In this document: one piece after another, positions 23,397-32,237 of the stretch
How positions within the stretch are numbered: position 1 is the first letter of the stretch
Layout: every line of letters starts with the position of its first letter
NCBI GenBank assembly: GCA_947576095.1
Contig: CANPPW010000007.1
Coordinates: forward strand, 1 to 51,964
DNA from: an uncultured Mycoplasmatota bacterium
GTDB taxonomy: Bacteria > Bacillota_I > Bacilli_A > RF39 > UBA660
Reading direction: 5' to 3'
Length of the DNA stretch: 51,964 nt
Program-made: the position numbers and the translations under genes
The notes under the pieces: generated by a model
Databases searched by the model: none
What the model saw: only the letters and a program-made list of their open reading frames with translations
What the model was told of the DNA's origin: nothing

Positions 23397-23480
23397 TTAG
23401 ATATATGCCCCAAGTATTATGATTAAAAGTATGAATAATACTAAAACAATAGCTGCACCTGAAACACCAGTATTACACAT
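23397..23480 (-). CDS. YjcZ-family tiny transmembrane protein (27 aa)
   Basis: Complete 27-residue product MCNTGVSGAA followed by IVLVLFILLIIILGAYI. The LFILLIII core is the hallmark of the YjcZ/tiny-TM family, known in spore-forming Bacilli. AAGGAGG lies seven bases before the ATG. It is 22 bases upstream of a 51-aa relative on the same strand, so the two probably share a transcript. It is easily missed by gene finders because of its size. Confidence 0.7.
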   Translation of the reverse strand: MCNTGVSGAAIVLVLFILLIIILGAYI

Positions 23481-23559
23481 AAAAATCATCCTCCTTTTTG
23501 TCTTTTCACATTATTCTATGGAAATTTTGAAAAGGTGTGCATGCTTTTTCGGAAAATTA

Positions 23560-23608
23560 TTGTATTTTTACCTTTTTTTTGTTATGATAATAATTGTACA
23601 AAGGTACA
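23560..23608 (+). promoter_or_regulatory. prsA promoter with inverted repeat at the start site
   Basis: TTGTAT (23560-23565), 17-bp spacer, TATGAT (23583-23588). A perfect repeat TGTAC-AAAG-GTACA (23595-23608) lies at the expected transcription start and could be an operator. Confidence 0.5.
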
Positions 23609-23623
23609 TGAAAGGAGATAAAA

Positions 23624-24583
23624 ATGAAGAAAAAAGGAATCATTGTTATGTTAAGTATTTGTCTATTCTTAACTGTAGGATGTGGAAAAGTAGCAGAATT
23701 AAAAAATGGAGAACAAGTTGTGGGTAAAATCAATGGAAAAACTGTCACTGCTAACGATTTATATGAAGAATTAAAAAATAAAGGTGGTACTTCCGTTTTC
23801 ATTAATATGATAGATGATTTTATCGCAAATAAAGAGATAAAAGATTCCGATTCAATCAAAACAGAAGCAAAATCACAACTTGATCAATTAAAAGCACAAT
23901 ATGAAAATGCTGGTCAAGATTTTAAAGAAGTTTTAAAAAATGCTGGATATGCAAATGAAGATGCACTTTTAAAAGTACTCATTTTAGATATTAAGAAAAA
24001 CAAAGTAGTTGAAAACTTTTTAAAAGATCATATAACAGATGATGAAATAAATGATTATTATGACACAAATATTGAAGGAGAGCTTACTGCTAGACATATT
24101 CTAATTACACCTGAAGTAAAAGAGGATATGACAGAAGAAGAAACATCAAAAGCAAAAGAGAATGCAAAAAAGAAAGCTGAAAACATTCTAAAAAAATTAG
24201 AAAAAGGTGAAAAGTTTGAAGATTTAGCTAAAAAGAACTCTGATGACGAGGGAAGTAAAAAAAATGGTGGACTTATAGAAAATATTACAAAAGATACCGT
24301 TGTAGAACCATTTTATAATGCAACAAAAAAATTAAAGGATGGAGAATATACAAAAGAAGTTGTAGAAAGTAGCTATGGCTATCATATTATCTTAAGAGTA
24401 AGTCAGAAAGAAAAACCTAAATTAAAAGATGTGAAAGAAGATATTTTAGAAGATATTGTATCAGATAAATTAAGTAGTGACTCTACACTTACAACTACAA
24501 CATGGGTAGATATTCGTAAAAAATATAAACTAAATATTGAAGATTCAAAGATCAAAAAAGAATATAATGAATTGAATAGTTAA
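23624..24583 (+). CDS. prsA: PrsA-type foldase lipoprotein (parvulin peptidyl-prolyl isomerase)
   Basis: 319 aa. The signal peptide MKKKGIIVMLSICLFLTVGC ends in a lipobox (Cys20). An SurA/PrsA-like N-terminal helical region follows, then a parvulin domain (about residues 158-265): LTARHILITPE, FEDLAKKNSDD, KKNGGLIENI and SSYGYHIILRV. It is anchored outside the membrane and assists folding of secreted proteins. AAGGAG precedes the ATG. It is a single-gene plus-strand unit, promoter at 23560-23588 and terminator at 24587-24616. Confidence 0.92.
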   Translation: MKKKGIIVMLSICLFLTVGCGKVAELKNGEQVVGKINGKTVTANDLYEELKNKGGTSVFINMIDDFIANKEIKDSDSIKTEAKSQLDQLKAQYENAGQDFKEVLKNAGYANEDALLKVLILDIKKNKVVENFLKDHITDDEINDYYDTNIEGELTARHILITPEVKEDMTEEETSKAKENAKKKAENILKKLEKGEKFEDLAKKNSDDEGSKKNGGLIENITKDTVVEPFYNATKKLKDGEYTKEVVESSYGYHIILRVSQKEKPKLKDVKEDILEDIVSDKLSSDSTLTTTTWVDIRKKYKLNIEDSKIKKEYNELNS

Positions 24584-24586
24584 AAG

Positions 24587-24616
24587 GCTATCGAAAAATT
24601 TCGATAGCTTTTTTTT
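24587..24616 (+). terminator. Terminator of prsA
   Basis: GCTATCGAAA/TTTCGATAGC stem followed by TTTTTTTT on the plus strand. Confidence 0.85.
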
Positions 24617-24657
24617 CAAAATAACATAATTTTAAACATAACTCTGAAAATTCTATA

Positions 24658-25272
24658 TTACTTTTTAATAAGATATTGGGAATCAGCTGTTTTTTCATAA
24701 AAACAAGCATCATTTTTTACCCAAGATTCTTCTAAACTCCTTAAAAAAATAGAAGTATTTTCAAAAGCCTGGGAAAATAACTCATTTCTAGAAAGATATA
24801 ATGCTTTTGTATATTGCCACACTTGTTTATCATTTAAGGTAAAACAATAAGCTATATCATAACTACTATATGTATCACTTTCCTCTCCTACTCTAAATAC
24901 ATTTGCAACTTCATGAATCAAATATATTTTAGAAAGGTCTCTAGCAAGAATAACAATAGATGGGGCATCATAAATAGGTCCACGATAACAATCTAATTCA
25001 TAATAAGAAAATACTAAATAAAGATCTTGTAAAGATATATTTAATTCCATTTTAGTTTTTCTACGAAATCGATTCAAACCGATATTAGAAATAATATTAT
25101 TTAAAAAGAACATTAGACATTCCTTGGCATGACTCATTTGATAACTCTCTATCATATATTGTATCCTTCTAAAGTCCTTTTTGATAACATCCTGCATCTC
25201 AAAAAATAAGCCTGCACTCTGCATTTCTGATGATGTATTCCCTCCCATATAACTCAACTCTTTATTTTTCAT
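24658..25272 (-). CDS. Hypothetical protein downstream of dnaE
   Basis: 204 aa, soluble, no recognised motif. Helical regions surround a central Cys/Tyr-rich part (LVFSYYELDCYRGPIYDAPS). GGAGGAG precedes the ATG, and it lies 14 bases after the dnaE stop, so it is co-transcribed with dnaE. No paralogue appears in the window. I do not recognise the family. Confidence 0.6.
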   Translation of the reverse strand: MKNKELSYMGGNTSSEMQSAGLFFEMQDVIKKDFRRIQYMIESYQMSHAKECLMFFLNNIISNIGLNRFRRKTKMELNISLQDLYLVFSYYELDCYRGPIYDAPSIVILARDLSKIYLIHEVANVFRVGEESDTYSSYDIAYCFTLNDKQVWQYTKALYLSRNELFSQAFENTSIFLRSLEESWVKNDACFYEKTADSQYLIKK

Positions 25273-25286
25273 ATTCTCCTCCTACT

Positions 25287-28196
25287 TCATTCTAAAGCTT
25301 CGCATGTATCCACAACAATTTGATATTTATCTAATCTTCTTTCTACTTTTCCTACTATATATATAATGTTGCTTTTTTCTACATTTACTTTTCTATATAC
25401 ATTTGGAAATAACACAAGATCTATATTCATAATTTCATCACTACCTGATATAAAACACATCTCTTCCCCTTTTTTGGTCAAAATTTTTTTTACAAAATCT
25501 ACATATACAATAGTAGAAATTCTCTTATCAAAAGAAGATGCAACCTCAGAAAGAGGAATCGACGATGGATATTTTAGACGATATTCGGTAACAGGGTGCT
25601 CACTTAAATAAAAACCAAATACTTCTAATTCTTTTTGCATCAACTCTCTACGTTCAAATTCCTCCTTCAATACCATTTCTGGTTTTAAGGCATATTCATA
25701 TGTTAAATCTTTAGCAATCTCAGCATAATTGATTAATGCATCCATATTATAAATTAAAGTCTTCTTATTATAAGAAAATGAAGCAAATACATTAGCATAA
25801 ATCAAAGCTTCCAATACCTTTCTATTCATACTTTTAGAATAACATCTAGCCATAAAAGAATATATATCTAAAAATGATTGTTCTCTACGTTCTTTTAAAA
25901 TCGATTTTACAGCCATTAAACCAACATTTTTAATTCCAGTTAAAGGATATAAAAGTTTCCCACTTTTAATTTCATAAGAGTCAGTACTTTCCATAATATT
26001 AGGCATTAAAATAGATAGATTAAGATTCTTACATTCATATAAATATTCCTTTGTTTTATACTCATTTCCGATAGTAGTATTTAATAAATGCTTCATAAAA
26101 TATTCTTTATAATATGCTTTTAAATAAGCAAGTTTATAAGCAATCATAGAATAGGATACTGAGTGAGCCCTATTAAAACCATAAGACGCAAATTTTAAAA
26201 TTAATTTGTAAACTTTCTCTGCTATCTCTTTTGTATACCCTTTTTTAATACTCCCCTCAATAAAGCGATCTTGTTCTTTTAAGAGTATATCTTCTTGCTT
26301 CTTGCTCATCGCTTTTCTTAAAATATCTGCCTGTCCATAAGAATACCCCGCCATCATAGATGCGATTTGCATAATTTGTTCTTGATATACAATAATTCCA
26401 TAAGTTGGCTTTAAAATAGATTTTAAATCGGGATGAATATAGTCTACTTTTTCCATATTTCTTTTTCTTTTTATATAAGAGTCTATATTTTCCATTGGTC
26501 CTGGTCTATAAAGTGCGATAGCAGATACAATTTCTTCAAAGGTGTTGGGTTTGTATTTTCTTAAAAAATTTTTCATACCAGCTGATTCAAACTGAAAAAT
26601 ACCAATCGTATGAACAGAAGAAAAGATTTGCAGAGCAAGTCTATCATTTTCTGGAATAGAATCAAATGTTATCTTCTTCTCCTTCCCCTTATTAATATCA
26701 TTAATAATTTCATGAAGCATAGAAAGTGTAGTGATTGCTAAAAAGTCCATTTTTAGAAGACCAAGCTCTTCTAAGTACTCCATCGAATAGCCAGTTATAT
26801 AAAAGTGATCATGATTTTTTACAAGTGGAATAATGGTATCTAAAGGCTCTCTTGACATCACAATACCAGCCGCATGAATGGAAGTATGTCTTTTCAATCC
26901 CTCTATTTTACTAGCAACTTTATATAATTGCATCAAAGACTCTTCTTTTATATAATTTCTAAGAGATGCATTTTTTTTATAATTTTCGGATAACGAAATT
27001 TTAGAATCTAAAAGTTTACAAAGAGAATCTATTTTGTTTAAATTTTCATCCAAACATCTACCAACATCACGAATAGCTTGTTTTGCTCCAAGAGTACCAA
27101 ATGTAATAATAGGTGCTACTTTCTTTTCCCCATATTTTTGAATACAATAAGAAACAACTTGCTCTCTTTTGGTATCTTCAAAATCAACATCGATATCAGG
27201 CATAGTAATTCTTTCTGGATTCAAAAATCTTTCAAATAAAAGATTATATTTGATAGGATCTATATCTGTAATATAAAGTACATAAGAAACAAGAGATCCA
27301 GCAGCACTTCCTCTACCTGGTCCAACTAAAATATCATGTGTTTTGGCATAATGAATATAGTCCCATACAATCAAAAAATAGTTACAGAAGTCCATTTTTT
27401 TTATAATAGATAATTCATATTTTAATCTCTCTTGATATATACTAGGAACACTAACTCCAAATCTCTTTTTCATACCATCTACACATAACTTTTTTAAATA
27501 ATTATACGCATCTAAATGGTCTTTACAGGGATAAACTGGCAATAAATTATCATGTTTAGAAATTTTCAAATCACATAGATCATAAATTTGATAATTATTT
27601 TCATTAAAAAGAGAATGATCTAAATGAAGATAATAAGAAGCAAATTGTTTTTTTTCAAGGATAGCTAGTGTTCCTTCACGAATTGCTTCTAGATATGGTA
27701 AATATATAGTATCTTCTTTTTCCAGACATAAAGTTTCCTGCATATAAATAGGATGATTTTTTATATTTTCTTTTTCTTCTAAGGTAGAATATCCTACAAA
27801 TAAATAGAGAAAAATAGATTCATATTCTTCATATAAATATCTATATAAATATGGTATAATGAGTATTAAATCTTCTGCACAGAATATTATATCCTCTTTT
27901 CTTAATTCTCTTTCAGTAGATAAAGTGGATAAGTTCAAAAGTGCTTTATATCCTCTTTCATTTCTAGCATATACTATCAAAATATAATTTTCTATTTTTA
28001 TTTCAAGTCCTATAATAGGTTTAATTCCATTTTTTTTACATTTTTCATAAAATTCCATTCCATTATACATAACCGAATCAGTCATAGTAAGAGAATGCAA
28101 CCCCTGTTTTTTCGCAAATACAATCAATTCATCTATTTTGATCATACTTGTAAGTAGAGATCCATCTGTTTTAATATAAAGTGGTGTATAATGCAT
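25287..28196 (-). CDS. dnaE: DNA polymerase III alpha subunit (DnaE type)
   Basis: 969 aa from the chosen start (MHYTPLYIKTDG; GAGGTG is six bases upstream, while the GTG at 28205 overlaps that site). It replicates DNA as a C-family polymerase. The PHP domain is at about 1-200. The palm has the Asp signature PDIDVDFEDTKR and GPGRGSAAGSLVSY, the fingers contain QEQIMQIASMMAGYS and SYGFNRAHSVSYSMIAY, and a C-terminal OB region follows. The PHP metal site is degraded: the usual H-x-H reads LYIKT and TDH reads TDS, so proofreading by PHP is not expected. It is shorter than E. coli DnaE (1160). Confidence 0.93.
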   Translation of the reverse strand: MHYTPLYIKTDGSLLTSMIKIDELIVFAKKQGLHSLTMTDSVMYNGMEFYEKCKKNGIKPIIGLEIKIENYILIVYARNERGYKALLNLSTLSTERELRKEDIIFCAEDLILIIPYLYRYLYEEYESIFLYLFVGYSTLEEKENIKNHPIYMQETLCLEKEDTIYLPYLEAIREGTLAILEKKQFASYYLHLDHSLFNENNYQIYDLCDLKISKHDNLLPVYPCKDHLDAYNYLKKLCVDGMKKRFGVSVPSIYQERLKYELSIIKKMDFCNYFLIVWDYIHYAKTHDILVGPGRGSAAGSLVSYVLYITDIDPIKYNLLFERFLNPERITMPDIDVDFEDTKREQVVSYCIQKYGEKKVAPIITFGTLGAKQAIRDVGRCLDENLNKIDSLCKLLDSKISLSENYKKNASLRNYIKEESLMQLYKVASKIEGLKRHTSIHAAGIVMSREPLDTIIPLVKNHDHFYITGYSMEYLEELGLLKMDFLAITTLSMLHEIINDINKGKEKKITFDSIPENDRLALQIFSSVHTIGIFQFESAGMKNFLRKYKPNTFEEIVSAIALYRPGPMENIDSYIKRKRNMEKVDYIHPDLKSILKPTYGIIVYQEQIMQIASMMAGYSYGQADILRKAMSKKQEDILLKEQDRFIEGSIKKGYTKEIAEKVYKLILKFASYGFNRAHSVSYSMIAYKLAYLKAYYKEYFMKHLLNTTIGNEYKTKEYLYECKNLNLSILMPNIMESTDSYEIKSGKLLYPLTGIKNVGLMAVKSILKERREQSFLDIYSFMARCYSKSMNRKVLEALIYANVFASFSYNKKTLIYNMDALINYAEIAKDLTYEYALKPEMVLKEEFERRELMQKELEVFGFYLSEHPVTEYRLKYPSSIPLSEVASSFDKRISTIVYVDFVKKILTKKGEEMCFISGSDEIMNIDLVLFPNVYRKVNVEKSNIIYIVGKVERRLDKYQIVVDTCEALE

Positions 28197-28328
28197 AACT
28201 CTCACCTCTTATTTTATTTTACTACAAAAACATATGTTTGAAAAGAAAAAGAACTCATAAATAATCATTATATGATGCTATATTCACTACTTTAAGCATA
28301 AAATATTTGACTTCTACATAAATATATG

Positions 28329-28363
28329 TTAAAGTTATAAAGCAAGGAAATTTTTAACTTTAA
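28329..28363 (+). promoter_or_regulatory. Leader hairpin directly before the rpmB ribosome binding site
   Basis: TTAAAGTT (28329-28336) is the exact complement of AACTTTAA (28356-28363); the following base begins GGAGGG. A stem ending at the Shine-Dalgarno could regulate L28 synthesis. A possible promoter (TTGACT at 28307-28312) lies upstream. Confidence 0.4.
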
Positions 28364-28374
28364 GGAGGGATAAT

Positions 28375-28578
28375 ATGGCAGTTAAAGTAACAAATAAAAA
28401 ACCCCTTTTTGGGAATCGTAGATCTCATGCTTGTAATGCAACCAGACATATGCAAAAACCAAACTTACAAAAAGTTACACTTGAGAATGGTTTAAAAGTG
28501 AGAATCAGTGCCAGGGAATTAAGAAGTCTTAAAAAGAATTCTAAAGTTACTGAGGTAGTAGAAGAAATAGCTGCATAA
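28375..28578 (+). CDS. rpmB: 50S ribosomal protein L28
   Basis: 67 aa, typical length. Landmarks are [25 protein letters not shown] and [18 protein letters not shown]. It is the zinc-free form: the CxxC pairs found in some L28 proteins are absent. GGAGGG precedes the ATG, and it is transcribed alone from a plus-strand unit that ends at 28578-28603. Confidence 0.95.
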   Translation: MAVKVTNKKPLFGNRRSHACNATRHMQKPNLQKVTLENGLKVRISARELRSLKKNSKVTEVVEEIAA

Positions 28579-28603
28579 ATAGATTAAAAAATCTATTTTT
28601 TTT
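28578..28603 (+). terminator. Terminator of rpmB
   Basis: AATAGATT/AATCTATT with 4-base loop, then TTTTTTT on the plus strand. Confidence 0.8.
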
Positions 28604-28604
28604 A

Positions 28605-28635
28605 TACTTAAAAGATCTAAGCTTTGCTTAGATCA
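28605..28635 (-). terminator. Probable terminator of the two-component operon
   Basis: Perfect 9-bp stem GATCTAAGC/GCTTAGATC (28614-28622/28626-28634) overlapping the kinase stop. On the minus strand it is followed by TTTTAAG, a short T-tract. Confidence 0.5.
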
Positions 28636-29898
28636 CTTTATAATAAAACTAATTCCTTTTTTTTCATTTCTAACAGTTATTTCGTATCCTAACAAAGAAA
28701 CTGACTTTTTAGCAATCGATAAACCTAAACCAAATTGACCTTTGATTCCTTTTTTATAAGGAGTAAAGATATCATCTAATATATTTTCATCAATATTAGG
28801 TCCATCATTAAATAATATAATTCTATTATTCTTAATGGTTACATGAATACATGTATCCGCATAACGTATAAAATTATTTAAAATATTATCAATAATTGCT
28901 TCCCACATATCAAAAGTTCCAGAAAAAATAGTTTTTTTATCCCCTATTGTAATTTTCCATTTGATATCTGGTCTTTGTACTTTAAATTTTTCCATAGATG
29001 ATTTCAGCACTTCTACAATATCAATCTTTTCCAAAGAAGACTGTTTTAAATCTTGCATATAATTTAATTTATTTAAGTATAGTAAGGAGTGTACTTTGGT
29101 TTCTAATTTTTGAATTTGTTCTTTTATAATTTCAATCGCTTCTTTTTCATCTTGAATGCCATCATCTACCGCTTCAATGTATGATTTCATCACAGTGAGA
29201 GGAGTTTTAAAATCATGTGATATATTTTGATACATTTGGCTTTTATATTTTTCATTTTCTCTTAAATAATTCTTCATATTATCAATGGCTGTAGAAAGTG
29301 CTTGTATTTCATCATCTGTCTCATATTTATAGGTATCTATATAGTTATCATTATCAATATTGACAATCTTATTTTTCAAATGACTAATTTTCATAACAAT
29401 CTTTCTTGACCATAAAAGAATAAGTCCCAATACTAAAATAAGTGTAACCAATAGGATTGGTAGGATTGCAAAGAGAATGTCATTTTTTATTTGCTTGATA
29501 TATGCATCTCCTGTAATAGCAACTTTTATAACAGAATCATCATAAGAGGTATTATAATAATACTCTTTTCCCAAATATTTAATTTTCCCATAAGAGTTAT
29601 CTATTTTCTTTAAAATGGTTCGGGGAGATGCTTTTATCACTTTATTTAAATTATCAGAGTGAATAATTTGTTCGTTTTTAATAATGTACAAATAGGCAAT
29701 ATCAGTTTCTAAAGTGTCTCTATCTAAATTATTTTGTATAAGAATAAGTGGCTCTTTTAAATATCTATAGATATTTTTTTCATAAATTGGAACAAGAGCT
29801 TTAGGCAGCAATATACCAAGACTGATAAAAATAACAGAGAATATAATAATAGCAATAGATAATAGTTGTCTAGATAAGGGTTTATTATAAGTTTTCAT
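28633..29898 (-). CDS. Sensor histidine kinase
   Basis: 421 aa, membrane-bound. TM helices at about 12-34 and 140-163 flank an extracytoplasmic sensor region of about 105 residues. HAMP-like region (about 165-215) follows, then the H-box ISHDFKTPLTVMKSYIE with the phosphorylated His. HATPase elements are an N-box DNILNNFIRYAD, a G1-like LFNDGPNI and a G2 FGLGLSIAKK. It overlaps the response regulator by four bases (ATGA), so the pair is coupled. The signal is unknown; no transporter or resistance gene adjoins. Confidence 0.9.
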   Translation of the reverse strand: MKTYNKPLSRQLLSIAIIIFSVIFISLGILLPKALVPIYEKNIYRYLKEPLILIQNNLDRDTLETDIAYLYIIKNEQIIHSDNLNKVIKASPRTILKKIDNSYGKIKYLGKEYYYNTSYDDSVIKVAITGDAYIKQIKNDILFAILPILLVTLILVLGLILLWSRKIVMKISHLKNKIVNIDNDNYIDTYKYETDDEIQALSTAIDNMKNYLRENEKYKSQMYQNISHDFKTPLTVMKSYIEAVDDGIQDEKEAIEIIKEQIQKLETKVHSLLYLNKLNYMQDLKQSSLEKIDIVEVLKSSMEKFKVQRPDIKWKITIGDKKTIFSGTFDMWEAIIDNILNNFIRYADTCIHVTIKNNRIILFNDGPNIDENILDDIFTPYKKGIKGQFGLGLSIAKKSVSLLGYEITVRNEKKGISFIIK

Positions 29899-30551
29899 GT
29901 AAGTCTATATCCAAACCCATAGATGGTATTAATATAAAGTTTAGGCATTTTACGTCTAAGTCTCCGTACGAGATCATCTACTACTCTATCACTTCCAAAA
30001 TAATCAGTTCCCCATACATACTTCAAAATATCGTCTCGGCTAAAAGATTTATTCTTATTCTCAATGAAAAGAAGTAATAAATCAAACTCTAAAGTGGTAA
30101 GATTAATTTCCTTGTCACTTTCTGTAACCATGCGTTTATCCATATCAATCACATAGGATTCATATTGTTTTACATCTGCAACATTTTTATATACTCTCTC
30201 AATAATCTTCTGTGTTCTAAGAACTAATTCTTTCGAAGAATAAGGTTTCGTTATATAATCGTCACTTCCAAGTTCCAAGCCAATAATCTTATCAATATCC
30301 TGATCACGGGCAGATGTAAATATAACAGGTACCTTCATATCAGATTCTCTGATTTTCTTTATAATATCATACCCTGTTATACCATCTCCTAGCATAATAT
30401 CTAAAATCCATAAATGAACTTCATTTCCTATATAGTCTAAAGCGTCTTTTCCATTATAGAAGTTTACTACTTCATAGTTTTCGCGTTCTAAATAGGATTT
30501 AATCAAATCATTTAAACTCTGTTCATCTTCCACTAAGCAAATCTTATACAT
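29895..30551 (-). CDS. OmpR/PhoB-family response regulator
   Basis: 218 aa. Receiver domain (1-115) with acidic pair EDE, phospho-acceptor Asp in LWILDIMLGDG, and Thr and Lys switch residues in FTSARD and YITKPYSSKEL. The C-terminal winged helix (about 130-218) has TLEFDLLLLFIENKNKSFSRDDILKYVWG and the ending TIYGFGYRL. It is the partner of the coupled histidine kinase. Targets are unknown. Confidence 0.92.
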   Translation of the reverse strand: MYKICLVEDEQSLNDLIKSYLERENYEVVNFYNGKDALDYIGNEVHLWILDIMLGDGITGYDIIKKIRESDMKVPVIFTSARDQDIDKIIGLELGSDDYITKPYSSKELVLRTQKIIERVYKNVADVKQYESYVIDMDKRMVTESDKEINLTTLEFDLLLLFIENKNKSFSRDDILKYVWGTDYFGSDRVVDDLVRRLRRKMPKLYINTIYGFGYRLT

Positions 30552-30784
30552 TTATTACACCTCGTTAGTAGTATAGCATTATTTGTTTTTTTTTTCTACT
30601 CATTATCACAACCTTTCTTTTTCAGTATTTGTGTTTAGGAGTGTATCTTATATCTATTTTGTTTTGTATCTATTTATGATTTTATTTTTTGAATGGTATC
30701 ACCTCTTTTCTGATTTCATTATACTTTTCAATTGTGTTAATATTATGCGATCATTATGGGAAATTATGGAATTTTATTTTTATA
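30552..30784. other. Intergenic region upstream of the two-component system
   Basis: AT-rich, about 230 bases. A TATACT-like -10 preceded by TG lies about 25 bases before the regulator ATG, so the promoter is probably here. A plus-strand ORF (30583-30900) has no ribosome binding site and overlaps the MBL gene, so it is not accepted. Confidence 0.4.
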
Positions 30785-30807
30785 GAAAAAAAGAGACAAG
30801 CTCTTTT
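30785..30807 (-). terminator. Terminator at the end of the MBL hydrolase gene
   Basis: AAAGAG/CTCTTT stem with 5-base loop, followed by TTTTTC on the minus strand. Confidence 0.55.
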
Positions 30808-31342
30808 AAAAATATTCTATATAATTTAAATATATATTATTTTTTAATTCATGATTTAAAGTGGTTGAATCTCCATGTCCTGGGTAAATATCCACATTAG
30901 GATAATTTTTGATTTTCATAAGACTTTTTTTCATTTCTTCTATATTTCCTGTTTCTAAATCACATCTACCAATCGTTCCTGCAAATAAGAAATCTCCAAC
31001 AAACATACAATTTTCATTTTCAAAATAATAGGTAACAGAATCATCACTATGTCCCTTTGTATCTATAATAGAAAATTGAAACGGGCCTATCTGATACTGT
31101 TTCTTTTGTAAATTCTTTTTTTGATATAAAGGACAATGATAAGTAGATAATACTTCCTCTAAAGCACCTATATGATCAAAATGACTATGTGTAACCAATA
31201 CGCCTAAAACTTGTTTATCTAAAATTTTATTTTTTATAGTGGAAAAATCAGATCCTGGATCAATAATTAAAATTTGTTTTTCCTTTTCCAATATATAACA
31301 ATTTTCTGCTAGGTCCCCTACTATCAATTTAGTTATTTTCAT
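30806..31342 (-). CDS. MBL-fold hydrolase (glyoxalase II-like)
   Basis: 178 aa. Metal-site motifs are THSHFDHIG (about 51-59), GHSDDSV, VGDFLFAGTIGR and PGHGDST, complete for a di-metal glyoxalase II-type enzyme. The short form without the long C-terminal helical domain is common in Firmicutes (YqgX-like). It overlaps the DHH phosphoesterase gene by 14 bases, with AAGGGGG before the ATG. Probable role is thioester or similar hydrolysis; the substrate is unproven. Confidence 0.85.
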   Translation of the reverse strand: MKITKLIVGDLAENCYILEKEKQILIIDPGSDFSTIKNKILDKQVLGVLVTHSHFDHIGALEEVLSTYHCPLYQKKNLQKKQYQIGPFQFSIIDTKGHSDDSVTYYFENENCMFVGDFLFAGTIGRCDLETGNIEEMKKSLMKIKNYPNVDIYPGHGDSTTLNHELKNNIYLNYIEYF

Positions 31343-32237
31343 CTAAGATAGCCCCCTTAAAAATATTCTGAATAATAAAAGATCTCATTTCATCAGAAAA
31401 TGAAAATCCCGATGCAGCTTTATGCCCACCACCACCAAATTTTTTTGCAATCAAAGATACATCCATATCATTTTTAATGGTTCTTAAGCTGATACCTCCT
31501 GAAGAATTTATCATAACAATAAAATCTAAATGAGGATATTTGGTTGCCAAAACATTTCCCATCTCACTTCGATAAAGTTCAGAAAAAACGCATCCTACAT
31601 GATAATTCTCATATTGAAATGTTATCATCATTTTTTCTTTTTTTTCGATATATCTTTCAATTCTCTCTTTTTCCAATTGTAAAATCTTTTGTTCAAATGT
31701 ATTTAAAGAAACTCTTATATTACTATTTAATTTTTGATATATAGTATCTATATATTGTTCACACCCATAAATAGTAAATAAATCTCCTAGATTCTTTGCT
31801 AATATATTTTGTTTTTCTTGCCACAGCCATAAATCTAAATCTCTTACATGACCCACATAATTTTTTACATTTTCTTCAAAGTTATACTTTGTATTTAAAT
31901 ATTGATAAAATAAAGATGTACCACATTCTTTCAGGTTTATTGTAACAAAATCGTACTGACTAGCCTCTACTCTAGACACATGATGATCAAATATCCTAAA
32001 TTTTTCTTTGTAACAACTTTTATCTATTTTAGATAGTAAATCCATACTAGGACATAAATCGGTTATATAAATATGATCATAAACCGATAAATCTTCTACT
32101 AATATTTTATTGATATAATCATCTAACTCATGATTCTCTAACAATTGATAATGAAATTCTATGGGACATAACTTTAATAAAATTATAGGACTTACGCCAT
32201 CAATATCTCCAATATGAGATACTAGTAACTCTTTCAT
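31329..32237 (-). CDS. DHH/DHHA1-family phosphoesterase, NrnB-like
   Basis: 302 aa. N-terminal metal site SHIGDIDGVSP (about 7-17), YITDLCPS, the DHH triad in RIFDHHVSRV, and the C-terminal DHHA1 signature FGGGGHKAASGF near residue 275. Members degrade short oligoribonucleotides or cyclic-dinucleotide products. The layout is closest to B. subtilis NrnB-type nanoRNases, although the first motif diverges slightly from H-x-D-x-D-G. It overlaps rnhB by four bases (ATGA), consistent with a nucleic-acid-turnover operon. Confidence 0.82.
   Translation of the reverse strand: MKELLVSHIGDIDGVSPIILLKLCPIEFHYQLLENHELDDYINKILVEDLSVYDHIYITDLCPSMDLLSKIDKSCYKEKFRIFDHHVSRVEASQYDFVTINLKECGTSLFYQYLNTKYNFEENVKNYVGHVRDLDLWLWQEKQNILAKNLGDLFTIYGCEQYIDTIYQKLNSNIRVSLNTFEQKILQLEKERIERYIEKKEKMMITFQYENYHVGCVFSELYRSEMGNVLATKYPHLDFIVMINSSGGISLRTIKNDMDVSLIAKKFGGGGHKAASGFSFSDEMRSFIIQNIFKGAILDENN

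Noticed and set aside
23419-23727. Plus-strand ORF running into prsA in another frame
   Set aside because: It crosses the tiny membrane gene, the prsA promoter and the prsA start, and has no homology-like features; prsA in the other frame has signal peptide, lipobox and parvulin domain.
30583-30900. Plus-strand 105-aa ORF upstream of the two-component system
   Set aside because: Low-complexity aromatic product, no ribosome binding site, and its end overlaps the 3' part of the well-supported MBL hydrolase gene.
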